Shown: positions 7,236-15,825 of the stretch, piece after piece
Layout of the letters: each line of letters starts with the position of its first letter
How positions within the stretch are numbered: the stretch's first letter is position 1
Source of the DNA: an uncultured Rhodospirillales bacterium
GTDB lineage: Bacteria > Pseudomonadota > Alphaproteobacteria > Acetobacterales > Acetobacteraceae
Direction: 5' to 3'
NCBI GenBank assembly: GCA_903924855.1
Contig: CAIYCW010000083.1
Location: 1-55,643, forward strand
DNA length: 55,643 bases
Made by a program: the position numbers and the translations under genes
The notes under the pieces: generated by a model
What the model was told of the DNA's origin: nothing
Seen by the model: the letters and a program-made list of their open reading frames with translations, nothing else
Databases searched by the model: none

Positions 7236-9071
7236 TCAGACCAGAACCAGCCCTTCATCGGTGAGGCCCGCGGCATTGCCCTTGTTGAGGCCGGTGCCGT
7301 GTTCGGGGCCCAGGATCATTTCATTGTGGGCGGCGCCCGACGGGATCATCGGGAAGCAGTTCTCGGTCTGATCGACACAGATATCGGCGATCACCGCGCG
7401 CGGCTCGGCGAGCATGGCGCGGATGACGTCGTCCAGCTCATCGATGCTGGTGGCGCGCATGCCGACGCCGTGGAACGCATCGGCGAGCCTGACGAAATCG
7501 GGCAGCGCCTCCGAGTAGCTTTCGGAGTAGCGGCTGCCGTGCAGCAGCTCCTGCCACTGGCGCACCATGCCCATATATTGGTTGTTGAGGATGAACACCT
7601 TCACCGGCAGGCGGTACTGGGCCAGCGTCGCCATCTCCTGGATGTTCATCAGGATGGAGGCTTCGCCCGCGATGTCGATGCAGAGTGCATCCGGATGGGC
7701 GATCTGCACGCCCATCGCGGCCGGCAGGCCGTAGCCCATGGTGCCGAGGCCGCCCGAGGTCATCCAGCGATTGGGCTTGTCGAAGCGGAAATACTGCGCC
7801 GCCCACATCTGGTGCTGGCCCACCTCGGTGGAGATGAAGGTGGGCTTGCCGGTCTTGGCCTCGTGCTCACGGGTGAGCTCGTAGAGGCGCTGGATGGCGT
7901 GCTGCGGCTTGATGATGCCGCCCTTTTCGGTGGTCTGGCGGAATTTCAGGCAGTTGACGGCGCGCCAGGCCTCGATCTGCGCCCACCATTCGGCCAGCGC
8001 TGCGGTGTTCTGGGTGGCGGGGTCGGCGTGCCAGGCCTCGATCATCGCCTCCAGCGCGAGGCCGGCATCGGCGATGACGGGCACTTCGACAGCGACGTTC
8101 TTGTTGATGCTGGAAGGGTCGATATCGACATGGATCTTGCGGCTGTTCGGCGCGAAGGCGTTGAGCCGGCCGGTGACACGGTCGTCAAACCGGGCACCCA
8201 TGTTGAGCATGACGTCGCTGCCATGCATGACGAGGTTGGCCTCGTAGGTGCCGTGCATGCCGAGCATGCCAAGGAACTGGCTGTCGTTGGAGGGATAGGC
8301 GCCAAGGCCCATCAGGGTGGAGGTGACGGGAATGCCGGTGAGCTTGGCGAAGCGGACCAAAGCGTCGCTTGCCTGGGGGCCGGAATTGATGACGCCGCCG
8401 CCCGAGTAGATCACCGGGCGCTTGGCGTTCTTCAGCAGGGAGATCGCCTTTGCGATCTGTGCTCCGTCCGGAGCGGTCTGCGGGCGGTAGGAGCGGTGCG
8501 CGGCCGCGGGCTTGGCGGTGTAGGGTGCCGGGTTGATCAGGATGTCCTTCGGCAGGTCGATCACCACCGGGCCGGGGCGGCCGGAGCGGGCGACGTAGAA
8601 GGCCTCGTGCACGACGCGGGCGAGGTCGGCGGATTTCTTGACCAGGTAGTTGTGCTTGGTGGCCGGGCGCGTGATGCCGGTGGTGTCGGCTTCCTGGAAG
8701 GCGTCGTTGCCGATCAGATGGGTTGGGACCTGGCCGGTGAGACAGACGACGGGGATGCTGTCCATCAGCGCATCGACGAGGCCGGTGACGGCGTTGGTGG
8801 CGCCGGGGCCGGAGGTGACGAGGACGACGCCCACCTTGCCGGTGCTGCGCGCATAGCCTTCAGCGGCGTGCACGGCGGCCTGTTCGTGGCGCACCAGGAT
8901 GTGGCGGATGGCGTTCTGCTGGAAGATGGCGTCGTAGATCGGCAAGACCGCGCCGCCCGGATAGCCGAAGATCACTTCGACCTCCTGCTCCTTGAGGGCG
9001 CGCAGGAGGATCTCAGCACCCGATTGGGTCTGGGCGATGTCGGACGGGGAGAGCGTGTCGGTCTGGGTCAT
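7236..9071 (-). CDS. ilvB: Acetolactate synthase large (catalytic) subunit
   Basis: A thiamine-diphosphate enzyme that condenses two pyruvates, or pyruvate with 2-oxobutyrate, at the head of valine and isoleucine synthesis. It has 611 residues when started at MTQTDTL (9071). The N-terminal ThDP domain has the catalytic Glu in VRHEQAAVHAAEG near residue 60. The central domain binds FAD. The C-terminal ThDP-binding loop reads IAGEASILMN...LNNQYMGMVRQW near 450-490. In that loop the usual GDG or GDA is GEA, a conservative Asp-to-Glu change at the metal ligand. It lies 32 bases after miaA and 21 before ilvN. An ilvI symbol is equally acceptable. Confidence 0.95.
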   Translation of the reverse strand: MTQTDTLSPSDIAQTQSGAEILLRALKEQEVEVIFGYPGGAVLPIYDAIFQQNAIRHILVRHEQAAVHAAEGYARSTGKVGVVLVTSGPGATNAVTGLVDALMDSIPVVCLTGQVPTHLIGNDAFQEADTTGITRPATKHNYLVKKSADLARVVHEAFYVARSGRPGPVVIDLPKDILINPAPYTAKPAAAHRSYRPQTAPDGAQIAKAISLLKNAKRPVIYSGGGVINSGPQASDALVRFAKLTGIPVTSTLMGLGAYPSNDSQFLGMLGMHGTYEANLVMHGSDVMLNMGARFDDRVTGRLNAFAPNSRKIHVDIDPSSINKNVAVEVPVIADAGLALEAMIEAWHADPATQNTAALAEWWAQIEAWRAVNCLKFRQTTEKGGIIKPQHAIQRLYELTREHEAKTGKPTFISTEVGQHQMWAAQYFRFDKPNRWMTSGGLGTMGYGLPAAMGVQIAHPDALCIDIAGEASILMNIQEMATLAQYRLPVKVFILNNQYMGMVRQWQELLHGSRYSESYSEALPDFVRLADAFHGVGMRATSIDELDDVIRAMLAEPRAVIADICVDQTENCFPMIPSGAAHNEMILGPEHGTGLNKGNAAGLTDEGLVLV

Positions 9072-9103
9072 GGGCCTTGGGTAGCCCGTGCTGCAGTGCG
9101 GCG

Positions 9104-10045
9104 TCAACCGCGATCTTGAATAAAATTCAGCAAAACCCCTGTTTCGCTTTCTGAAAATTGCTCTAGACCCGCGACACGCGCATGGATCGTATGCAGGGCG
9201 GTTTTATCAATCCAGGGCCGGTTGTGGAACCAGGTGGCCTGGCGCTTGGTGTACTGCCCGGTGGCGAGGCAGGCACGGCGCTGCGCCTCGGACAGCAGGA
9301 TCTCGCCGCGCAGATAGGCGGACAGCTCCGGCACGCCGTGCGCGCGCATGGCGGGCAGTGCGGGGTCGAGGCCAAGGGCCAGAAGGGATTGGACTTCCGC
9401 GATCGCGCCCTGCTCCAGCATGGCGGTGAAGCGGGTGGCGATGGACTGGCGCAGCGCGTCGCGCGGCGGGTCCAGCAGGATGGCGCGAAACCGCCAGCCC
9501 GAGTCCGGGGCCGGCATGGTCTGCCAGACAGAGAGCCCCTGCCCGGTGCTGCGCCAGACCTCCCAGGCGCGCGCGATGCGCTGGCCGTCGCTTGGGCGCA
9601 GGGCGAAGGCGGTTTTGGGATCATGCTCGGCCAGTCTTGCGTGCAACGCGGGTGCGCCGAGTTCGGCCAGCAGCGCGCGTGCCTCGGCCCGGCAGGCGGG
9701 ATCGGGTTCGGGGATGCCGGCGATGCCCGCGGTGAGGCTGGACAGATAGAGGCCGGTGCCGCCGCAGATGATGGGCAGGCCGGGGCAGGCTTCCATCTCG
9801 GCCAGGGCGGTTGCGCGCCACCAGGCGGCGTTGCCGGGCTCGGCGGCCGGGCGCACGCCGTAGAGACGGTGTGGGACGAGGGTTTCCTCCTCCGGCGAGG
9901 GCCGTGCGGTGAGGATGCGCAGCTCGCGATAGACCTGCATCGAATCGGCATTGATGACGGTGCCGCCAAGCAATTTGGCCAAACCAAGGGCCAGGGCGGA
10001 TTTGCCGCTGCAAGTCGGACCTGCGAGAATCAAGGCCTTACGCAT
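9104..10045 (-). CDS. miaA: tRNA dimethylallyltransferase
   Basis: Transfers a dimethylallyl group to A37 of tRNAs that read codons starting with U. The 313-residue protein starts with the P-loop GPTCSGKSALALGLA near residue 10. The conserved ADSMQVY comes next, then GGTGLYL near residue 95, and QYTKRQATWFHNR near the C-terminus. It is the first gene of the miaA-ilvB-ilvN-ilvC run, with 32 bases between it and ilvB. Only 27 to 36 bases separate its ATG from the divergent serB gene, so its promoter must overlap serB sequence. Confidence 0.95.
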   Translation of the reverse strand: MRKALILAGPTCSGKSALALGLAKLLGGTVINADSMQVYRELRILTARPSPEEETLVPHRLYGVRPAAEPGNAAWWRATALAEMEACPGLPIICGGTGLYLSSLTAGIAGIPEPDPACRAEARALLAELGAPALHARLAEHDPKTAFALRPSDGQRIARAWEVWRSTGQGLSVWQTMPAPDSGWRFRAILLDPPRDALRQSIATRFTAMLEQGAIAEVQSLLALGLDPALPAMRAHGVPELSAYLRGEILLSEAQRRACLATGQYTKRQATWFHNRPWIDKTALHTIHARVAGLEQFSESETGVLLNFIQDRG

Positions 10046-10081
10046 ATTGTCCCTGCTGCGCGCGGCCCGTAGATGCGTGCC

Positions 10082-10954
10082 ATGGCTTATATTCTGACGC
10101 TCGTGGCTGATCTCTCTGCCACCACGCTCCGCCCCGCCCTGATCGACCGCGTTCGCGGTGCCGTGCAGGGACAGGCGCCCATTGTGCTCTCAGACGGTGA
10201 GGCCGTCGACATGTCCTGTGGCACGGCCCCTGAGCGGGCGGTGATCGAGCAGGCGCTGGAGGGGGAGCGGGTGGATGCGATCGTCACCCGCAGCCGTGGC
10301 CGCCGGAAGGGGCTGCTGGTGGCGGATATGGACAGCACGATCGTGACCTCCGAGACTCTGGACGAGTTGGCCGCCTATGCGGGGCTGGGCGAGCAGATTG
10401 CGGCGATCACAAAGCGCAGCATGAACGGTGAGATCGATTTCGCCACCGCCTTGCGCGAGCGTGTGGGGATGTTGCGCGGGTTGCGGCTGGATGCGCTGGA
10501 GCAGACCTGGGCTGCCACCGAGCTGACGCCGGGGGCGCGCGAGCTGGTTGCGACCATGCGGGCGCACAACGCCACGACCGCGCTGGTGTCGGGTGGCTTC
10601 ACCTTCTTCACCGGGAGGGTGGCGGCGCAGATCGGGTTTGACGTGCATCACGCCAACACGCTGCTGGAGGATGGGGTTGCGCTGACCGGGGCGGTGGGTG
10701 AGCCGATTCTGGATCGCTCCTCCAAGCTCACCATCCTGCGTGAGCTGGCGGCGGCGCGCGGCCTGCAGATGACGGCGACGCTTGCGGTGGGGGACGGCGC
10801 CAATGATCTGGACATGCTGCGCGAGGCGGGGCTGGGGGTTGCCTTCCATGCCAAGCCGATCGTGGCGGCTGAGGCGAAGGCGCGGGTGGATTACGGCAAT
10901 CTGCGCGCGCTGCTGTTCGCGCAGGGGTATAAGGCCAGCGATTTCGTGACCTGA
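10082..10954 (+). CDS. serB: Phosphoserine phosphatase
   Basis: The last step of serine synthesis, removing phosphate from O-phosphoserine. The 290-residue protein has an N-terminal ACT-like region and a haloacid-dehalogenase phosphatase domain. Motif I is DMDSTIVTSE near residue 80, motif II is LVSGGFTFF near 170, and motif III/IV is VGDGANDLDML near 235. ATG 10082 is preferred; an in-frame ATG lies at 10073 and neither has a strong ribosome site. It is divergent from miaA and is followed by a hairpin. A hydroxyacid dehydrogenase that might supply its pathway lies at 2227 but is not adjacent. Confidence 0.94.
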   Translation: MAYILTLVADLSATTLRPALIDRVRGAVQGQAPIVLSDGEAVDMSCGTAPERAVIEQALEGERVDAIVTRSRGRRKGLLVADMDSTIVTSETLDELAAYAGLGEQIAAITKRSMNGEIDFATALRERVGMLRGLRLDALEQTWAATELTPGARELVATMRAHNATTALVSGGFTFFTGRVAAQIGFDVHHANTLLEDGVALTGAVGEPILDRSSKLTILRELAAARGLQMTATLAVGDGANDLDMLREAGLGVAFHAKPIVAAEAKARVDYGNLRALLFAQGYKASDFVT

Positions 10955-10965
10955 GAGAGAGCTTT

Positions 10966-10992
10966 GAGCCGAACAGAAATTTGTTTCGGCTC
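10966..10992 (+). terminator. Hairpin after serB
   Basis: An 8-bp stem (GAGCCGAA / TTCGGCTC) with an 11-base AT-rich loop starts 11 bases past the serB stop. There is no T-run immediately after it. It is probably the 3'-end structure of the serB transcript. Confidence 0.5.
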
Positions 10993-11035
10993 GATGCATT
11001 GAGCTGCCACTGAGCGGCACCACGCATCCGTGGAA

Positions 11036-11073
11036 AAAAGTTTTTTTGCTTCTTTTTGTTCACAAAAAGAAGC
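11036..11073. repeat. AT-rich palindromic dispersed repeat, copy 1
   Basis: The sequence is strongly AT-rich in otherwise GC-rich DNA. Its core is a perfect 12-base inverted repeat (GCTTCTTTTTGT / ACAAAAAGAAGC) around two bases, next to a run of seven T. In reverse orientation about 36 bases match 53562-53597 almost exactly, and related copies occur at 53668-53700 and 33934-33976. It lies between serB and vapC and could terminate either transcript. It looks like a small genome-wide extragenic repeat family. Confidence 0.7.
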
Positions 11074-11085
11074 CGCTTAAACTGA

Positions 11086-11475
11086 TCAAACTGCGCAAAC
11101 CGGTATCGATGAAACGCCCTCAGCCGCGCGGATGAACCGCTCGTCAAAGGTGAGCATCGCCTCGCACGGGCTGGCTTTGGCGAGATGCAGCGCGTCCGCC
11201 ACGTCCATCCCCTGCTCCACCCAGTCCAGTGCCTGGGCGATGCGGGCGGGCTCTTCCAGCACCGCGTTGGCCAGGCCGCCGAAGCGGCGCAGTGCGGCTG
11301 CGATGTCGTGCGGTGCTATGGCGTAGACGCTGCGCAGAACCCAGGCGGTTTCCAGCAGGACGGTGCTGGAGACATAGACCGGGCCTTGCATGATGGCGGC
11401 GCGGGCGCGGGCTGCCTGGTCCGGATCGTCTCCGGTGAGGAAGCGGACCAGCACATTGGTGTCAATCGCGCGCAT
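11086..11475 (-). CDS. vapC: VapC-type PIN-domain toxin ribonuclease
   Basis: A 129-residue PIN-domain protein, predicted to be a magnesium-dependent RNase that is inhibited by the antitoxin encoded upstream. The acidic active-site residues are all present: Asp5 in AIDTNVLVRF, Glu42 in LLETAW, Asp94 in MDVADALHLA and Asp111 in LTFDERF. Its ATG overlaps the antitoxin gene by 14 bases, the usual arrangement for translational coupling. An AT-rich repeat follows. The cellular RNA target cannot be read from the sequence. Confidence 0.9.
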   Translation of the reverse strand: MRAIDTNVLVRFLTGDDPDQAARARAAIMQGPVYVSSTVLLETAWVLRSVYAIAPHDIAAALRRFGGLANAVLEEPARIAQALDWVEQGMDVADALHLAKASPCEAMLTFDERFIRAAEGVSSIPVCAV

Positions 11476-11734
11476 GCAGCCGGGCCATCTCGGCTTCGAT
11501 GCCGGCCTCCATCTCGGCGATGCTCCGGGCCGGGCCCGTTGTCTTCAGGCAGGCGAAGACCTGGCCGATCTCGATGCGTGTGAAGGCGGGGGCTGCCCGC
11601 AGCGAGACACCGTCCGCGGTGTTTTCCACGACCAGCCTGGTGCCGGCATCCCAGCCCAGTCGGTCGCGGATCGGCTTGGGCAGGATGAGTTGGCCCTTGG
11701 TGGACAGCACGGTGGTTGGCGGTTCGGACAGCAT
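11462..11734 (-). CDS. vapB: VapB-type antitoxin (AbrB/SpoVT fold)
   Basis: A 90-residue protein whose first half, VLSTKGQLILPKPIRDRLGW, is the swapped-hairpin AbrB DNA-binding fold. The C-terminal half would wrap the toxin. Such antitoxins bind their own promoter and neutralise VapC. The gap to the upstream comM gene is only 35 bases, and it contains a direct repeat (GTAAGA twice, 11 bases apart on the plus strand at about 11751-11767) that could be the autoregulatory site. The pair may also be read through from radC-comM. Confidence 0.88.
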   Translation of the reverse strand: MLSEPPTTVLSTKGQLILPKPIRDRLGWDAGTRLVVENTADGVSLRAAPAFTRIEIGQVFACLKTTGPARSIAEMEAGIEAEMARLHARD

Positions 11735-11769
11735 CGCGGGGCTCTCGATGGTAAGACGAGTGTAAGATG

Positions 11770-13299
11770 TTATGAATCACTCCTGGATGCACGGGAAAAA
11801 TCGGATGGGCGTGCGTGGTTGCGCAGGCGGTAGCTGAGCGCCTCTGCCACGTGCACACGGGCGGTCTGCGAAAGCCCGGCCAGATCGGCAATGCTGCGCG
11901 CCACGCGCAGTGTCCGGGTGAAGCCGCGGGCGGAGAGGCCGAGGCGCTCGGCCGCCTGTTCCAGCAGGGCGCGTGCCTCGGGGCTGACATCCATGGCGTG
12001 GGGATCGGCCTCGGCATTGACCACCGGCCGGGCGCGCGACTGCTGCATCCGGCGGGCTGCCAGCACGCGGGCGGCGACGATCTCGCTGGTCTCGCCGATC
12101 GGGGCGCGGGAGAGTTCGGCGGGGGGGATGGGCTGCACCTCCACCACGATGTCGATGCGATCGAGCAGCGGGCCGCTGATCCGGCTTTGATATTGCTCCC
12201 CACAGCGTGGGGCGGAGCCGCACGCGCGGGCGGCGTCGGCCAGATGGCCGCAACGGCACGGGTTCATCGCGGCGATCAGTTGGAAGCGGGCCGGGTAGGT
12301 GATGTGGGCGGCGGCACGTGAGACGGTGGTGTGGCCGCTTTCCATCGGCTGGCGCAGTGATTCGAGGGCCGCGCGGGGGAATTCGGGCAGTTCGTCCAGG
12401 AACAGCACACCGCGATGGGCGAGTGACACCTCACCCGGCCGGGCGCGGTTGCCACCGCCGGCCAAGGCCGCCTGGCTTGCCGAATGGTGCGGTTCACGAA
12501 ACGGCGGGCGCTGCACCAGCCGGCCGCCATCGAGCATGCCGGCCACCGAATGCACCATCGAAACCTCCAGCGCCTCACGCGGGGAGAGGTCTGGCAGCAG
12601 GCCGGGCAATCTGGCGGCCAGCATGGATTTGCCGGCTCCGGGCGGGCCGATCAGCAGGAGGTTGTGGGCACCGGCGGCGGCAACCTCAAGCGCGCGCCGC
12701 GCACTGGCCATGCCGCGCACCTGGGCCAGATCCGGCACGTTGGCGGGTTTTGCCACACCTGCCGTGCTGGGCGGGCTCATCACCTGCAGGCCCCGGAAAT
12801 GGTTGATCAGGGCCAGCAGATCATGCGGCGCCAGTACCTCGATCCGGCCGGCCCAGGCGGCCTCTCCGCCTTGCGATTCGGGGCAGATCAGGCCGAGATC
12901 CATGGACGAGGCCGCGATCGCCGCCGGCAGCACGCCGGCCACCGGGTTGAGCCTGCCATCGAGGGACAATTCGCCGATGGCGGCGAATTCGCTGGCATCC
13001 TCCAGCGGGATCACCTCCATCGCCACCAGCACGCCGATGGCGATCGGCAGGTCGAAATGCGAGCCCTCCTTCAGCAGATCGGCCGGCGCCAGATTGATCA
13101 GGATGCGCTTGGGCGGCAGCGACAGGCCCATGGAGGTGAGGGCCGCGCGCACCCGCTCGCGCGCCTCGCCCACCGCCTTGTCCGGCAGGCCCACCACCAG
13201 AAAGGCCGGCAGGCCGGAGGCGATCTGCACCTGCACCTCCACCTTCTGCGCCTCGATGCCGGCGAAGCTGAACGTGGTCACCCGGGCGAGGCTGGTCAT
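11770..13299 (-). CDS. comM: YifB/ComM family Mg-chelatase-like AAA+ ATPase
   Basis: A 509-residue ATPase of the ComM family. In naturally transformable bacteria it is a helicase that promotes branch migration of incoming DNA; in others its role is less clear. It has the N-terminal ChlI-like domain starting at VTTFSFAGIEAQKVEVQVQ, Walker A GPPGAGKSMLAARL near residue 215, Walker B GVLFLDELPEF near 295, and a C-terminal Mg_chelatase_C region with a zinc-like CRCGH...C segment. The frame is complete. Its ATG overlaps the radC stop by 4 bases (ATGA), so both DNA-metabolism genes are coupled. Confidence 0.93.
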   Translation of the reverse strand: MTSLARVTTFSFAGIEAQKVEVQVQIASGLPAFLVVGLPDKAVGEARERVRAALTSMGLSLPPKRILINLAPADLLKEGSHFDLPIAIGVLVAMEVIPLEDASEFAAIGELSLDGRLNPVAGVLPAAIAASSMDLGLICPESQGGEAAWAGRIEVLAPHDLLALINHFRGLQVMSPPSTAGVAKPANVPDLAQVRGMASARRALEVAAAGAHNLLLIGPPGAGKSMLAARLPGLLPDLSPREALEVSMVHSVAGMLDGGRLVQRPPFREPHHSASQAALAGGGNRARPGEVSLAHRGVLFLDELPEFPRAALESLRQPMESGHTTVSRAAAHITYPARFQLIAAMNPCRCGHLADAARACGSAPRCGEQYQSRISGPLLDRIDIVVEVQPIPPAELSRAPIGETSEIVAARVLAARRMQQSRARPVVNAEADPHAMDVSPEARALLEQAAERLGLSARGFTRTLRVARSIADLAGLSQTARVHVAEALSYRLRNHARPSDFSRASRSDS

Positions 13300-14189
13300 C
13301 CGAGCAGGCCTTCGCGCCGGAAGCTGAGCCAGGCGCCGTTGCCGATGATGATGTGGTCGTGCAGCACCACGCCCAGCACGCGGGCGGCCTCGGCGATCTC
13401 GGCCGTCACCTCCAGATCGGCGCGTGAGGGGGTGGGGTCGCCGCTTGGGTGGTTGTGCACCAGGATGAGGGCGGTTGCGTGCAGTTCGAGCGCGCGTTTG
13501 ACCACCTCGCGCGGGTAGACCGGCGTGTGGTTGACCGTGCCGCGGGACTGCGCCTCATCGGCGATCAGGCGGTTGCGCGGGTCGAGGAACAGGATGCGGA
13601 ACTGCTCCACGCTTTCGCGGGCCAGCACGGTGGAGAGATAGTCCATCAGCCGGTCCCAGTTGTTGAGCACCGGCTGGTCCATCACCTCGGCGCGGGCGAG
13701 GCGGTGGGCTGCGTCCTGCACCAGCTTGATCGCCACCACGGCGTGCGGGCCGAGGCCCTGGGTTTCCAGCAATGTGTCGGTGGGGGCGCTGAGCAAGCGG
13801 GCCAAGCTTCCGAAGCGGTTGATCAGCGATTTGGCAAGCGGCTTGGTGTCGCCCTGTTTGAAGGCGAGGTAGAGCAGCATCTCAAGCAATTCGTAGTCGG
13901 CGAGCGTGCCGCAGCCATGGCGCAGCACGCGGGTGCGCATCCGGGCGCGATGGCCTTTCGGGCCGAGGCTGGCGAAGGGCAGTTCGCCCGGATCGGTGCC
14001 ATAGGCCGGGGCCGCCGAGGAAGGCTTGCGCGATTTGGCGAGCGGGGCGGTGCCCGGGGCCTCCGCGAAGGCGCGGGGTTGGTGGGGTGGTTGAACGTAG
14101 GTGTCGGTCTCGTGCTGCACGCCGCGCAGCCGGGACAGGAGGAGATCAAGGAAGGCGGGGGCGCGGGTCATGGCGCCACGCTGGGGCAT
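13296..14189 (-). CDS. radC: RadC/YeeS family JAB-domain protein
   Basis: A 297-residue member of the UPF0758 (RadC) family. An N-terminal extension is followed by a helix-hairpin-helix-like region around residues 80-165 and a JAB/MPN metalloprotease-like domain. The JAB motif reads HNHPSGDPTPSRAD near residue 240, with the two His and the Asp needed for zinc binding. The early DNA-repair assignment of RadC is disputed and the function is unsettled. Two starts are possible, ATG 14189 or 14171. It overlaps comM by 4 bases. Confidence 0.92.
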   Translation of the reverse strand: MPQRGAMTRAPAFLDLLLSRLRGVQHETDTYVQPPHQPRAFAEAPGTAPLAKSRKPSSAAPAYGTDPGELPFASLGPKGHRARMRTRVLRHGCGTLADYELLEMLLYLAFKQGDTKPLAKSLINRFGSLARLLSAPTDTLLETQGLGPHAVVAIKLVQDAAHRLARAEVMDQPVLNNWDRLMDYLSTVLARESVEQFRILFLDPRNRLIADEAQSRGTVNHTPVYPREVVKRALELHATALILVHNHPSGDPTPSRADLEVTAEIAEAARVLGVVLHDHIIIGNGAWLSFRREGLLG

Positions 14190-14247
14190 TGCCCGCGATG
14201 GGCGGTGACACGCCCATCAAACCGTCGGCAAATCTTGCAACCAGCGG

Positions 14248-15273
14248 CTAAAACGCGCCGAGGAAGCGCTTCAGCAAAGGCCCGATCTCGCTGACATTGT
14301 AGCCGCCTTCCTGGATGATCGCGACCTTGAGGCGGCTGCGCGCGATCAGCTGGGCGGCCTTGGCGAAGCCATCCGCCGTCACCGCCAGATATTGCAGCGG
14401 CTCATGCACCGAGGCGTCGAAGCCCAGGCTCAGCACCAGCGCATCGGCGCCAAAGGCGTGAATGGCGCTCATCGCGTGGTCCAGCGCGTCCAGCCAGTCG
14501 GCATCGTCGGTGCCGCGTTTCATCGGCAGGTTCAGGTTGCAGCCAAAGCCCCGCCCGCCGCCACGCTCATGCTCGTGGCCGACATAGAACGGGTAATAGC
14601 CGTTGGGATCGCCATGGATGGAGACGAACAGCACATCGGCCCGGCCCCAGAAGATGCCCTGCGTGCCATTGCCGTGATGGCTGTCCAGGTCAAGCACAGC
14701 CACGCGCGGAGCCCCTTGGTCGCGCAGCCTTTGGGCGGCGATGGCGGCGTTGTTGAGGTAGCAATGCCCGCCGGCGCGGGCGGGATAGGCGTGATGGCCG
14801 GGCGGGCGGCAGAGCGCATAGGCGTTGCGGCCGGCCATCACCTCATCGGCGGCGGCCACGGCACAGGAGGCAGCGGCAAGTGCCGCGGGCCAGGTGGCGG
14901 AGGTGATCGGGCAGGACGTGTCGGCAGTGTACCAGCCAAGCTGTCCCACGATGGATTTGGGCAGCCTGGCGCCATTGCCGAACATTTCAGGGGCTGGGTG
15001 GATATTGGCCACCGCCTCCGGCCCGTGATCCGGCTGGGCCGCCCAGGCGGCGGGCACATCGCGCAGGAAATCGAGATAGGCCGGGCTGTGCACCGCCTCA
15101 AGTGCCGCGCGATCGGCCTGGGAGGGGCGGATGATCTCCAGATTCATCTCCTGGCAGGCCGCCAGCAGCGATTCGGCGCGGGCCGGCTGTTCGAGATTCC
15201 GGCGGATCTGGCCGCGCTGCAGGAAGAATTGCGGCGCGTGGCGCAGTTGAACCGGATCCCAGAAAACCCTCAC
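14248..15273 (-). CDS. Histone-deacetylase-family (acetylpolyamine amidohydrolase-like) enzyme
   Basis: A 341-residue zinc amidohydrolase of the arginase/deacetylase superfamily. The zinc ligands are visible: Asp and His in DLDSHHGNGTQ near residue 195 and Asp in GFDASVHEP near 280. The paired His is in RPPGHHA near 160. Bacterial members remove acetyl groups from polyamines, lysines or small molecules. It starts with GTG at 15273, which overlaps the stop of the preceding acetyltransferase gene (GTGA). It is the last gene of the eda-kdgK-acetyltransferase-deacetylase run. The substrate is unknown. Confidence 0.88.
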   Translation of the reverse strand: MRVFWDPVQLRHAPQFFLQRGQIRRNLEQPARAESLLAACQEMNLEIIRPSQADRAALEAVHSPAYLDFLRDVPAAWAAQPDHGPEAVANIHPAPEMFGNGARLPKSIVGQLGWYTADTSCPITSATWPAALAAASCAVAAADEVMAGRNAYALCRPPGHHAYPARAGGHCYLNNAAIAAQRLRDQGAPRVAVLDLDSHHGNGTQGIFWGRADVLFVSIHGDPNGYYPFYVGHEHERGGGRGFGCNLNLPMKRGTDDADWLDALDHAMSAIHAFGADALVLSLGFDASVHEPLQYLAVTADGFAKAAQLIARSRLKVAIIQEGGYNVSEIGPLLKRFLGAF

Positions 15274-15818
15274 ACCACAACTCCATCCGACCGCTTTAAC
15301 CGATAGATCACGTGATCGTGCATTGCATGATCTTTCGGGACCCGTGGATGGCCGAAATCGCCGGAGATGTCACGTGTCATTCCGAGCCTTCGCATCACTG
15401 CCTGCGAAGGTTCATTGAGCGCTGCGGTGAAGGCCACGATCTCGTCCAGGCCGAGCCGGTCGAAACCATCCCGCAGCACTGCGCGCGCAGCCTCCGTGCA
15501 GTAGCCACGCCGCCACCAGGACGATCCGAAGGTCCAGACCGCCTCGATCGCGGGCGCGCAGGGCAGTTCGTCCGGCACGCGGGACAGGCCCACGAAGCCG
15601 ATCAACGGCGCAACGCCTGGCGCTTCCACCGCCATGATGCCGAAGCCGTGCTGGTCGTAATGCGCGCGCACCCGCGCCACCCAGGCATCCGATTGCGCCC
15701 GGCTGCGGGTGAGGTGGAAGAAGCGCATCACGCTGGGGTCGGCGGTGATGTCGGCAACCAATGGCAGATCATCATCCTGCCAGGGGCGGATGATCAGCCG
15801 CTCGGTGCGCAGTATCAC
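15270..15818 (-). CDS. GNAT-family N-acetyltransferase (RimJ/RimL-like)
   Basis: A 182-residue acetyltransferase. It opens with ILRTERLIIRPWQDDDLP, the standard entry of RimJ/RimL-type GNAT proteins. The acetyl-CoA region SSWWRRGYCTEAARAVL is near residue 100, and the FTAALNEPSQAVMRRLGM segment precedes the C-terminus. The GTG at 15818 is chosen because the conserved fold begins there and it lies 7 bases after the kdgK stop; an upstream ATG would overlap kdgK. The substrate (protein N-terminus, amino sugar or small molecule) cannot be told. Its stop overlaps the deacetylase start. Confidence 0.85.
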   Translation of the reverse strand: MILRTERLIIRPWQDDDLPLVADITADPSVMRFFHLTRSRAQSDAWVARVRAHYDQHGFGIMAVEAPGVAPLIGFVGLSRVPDELPCAPAIEAVWTFGSSWWRRGYCTEAARAVLRDGFDRLGLDEIVAFTAALNEPSQAVMRRLGMTRDISGDFGHPRVPKDHAMHDHVIYRLKRSDGVVV

Positions 15819-15825
15819 CGTCCGG

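Noticed and set aside
11770..13299. A frameshift in comM
   Set aside because: Several overlapping frames carry partial similarity-like text, but the main frame is continuous from the start through Walker A, Walker B and the C-terminal domain.
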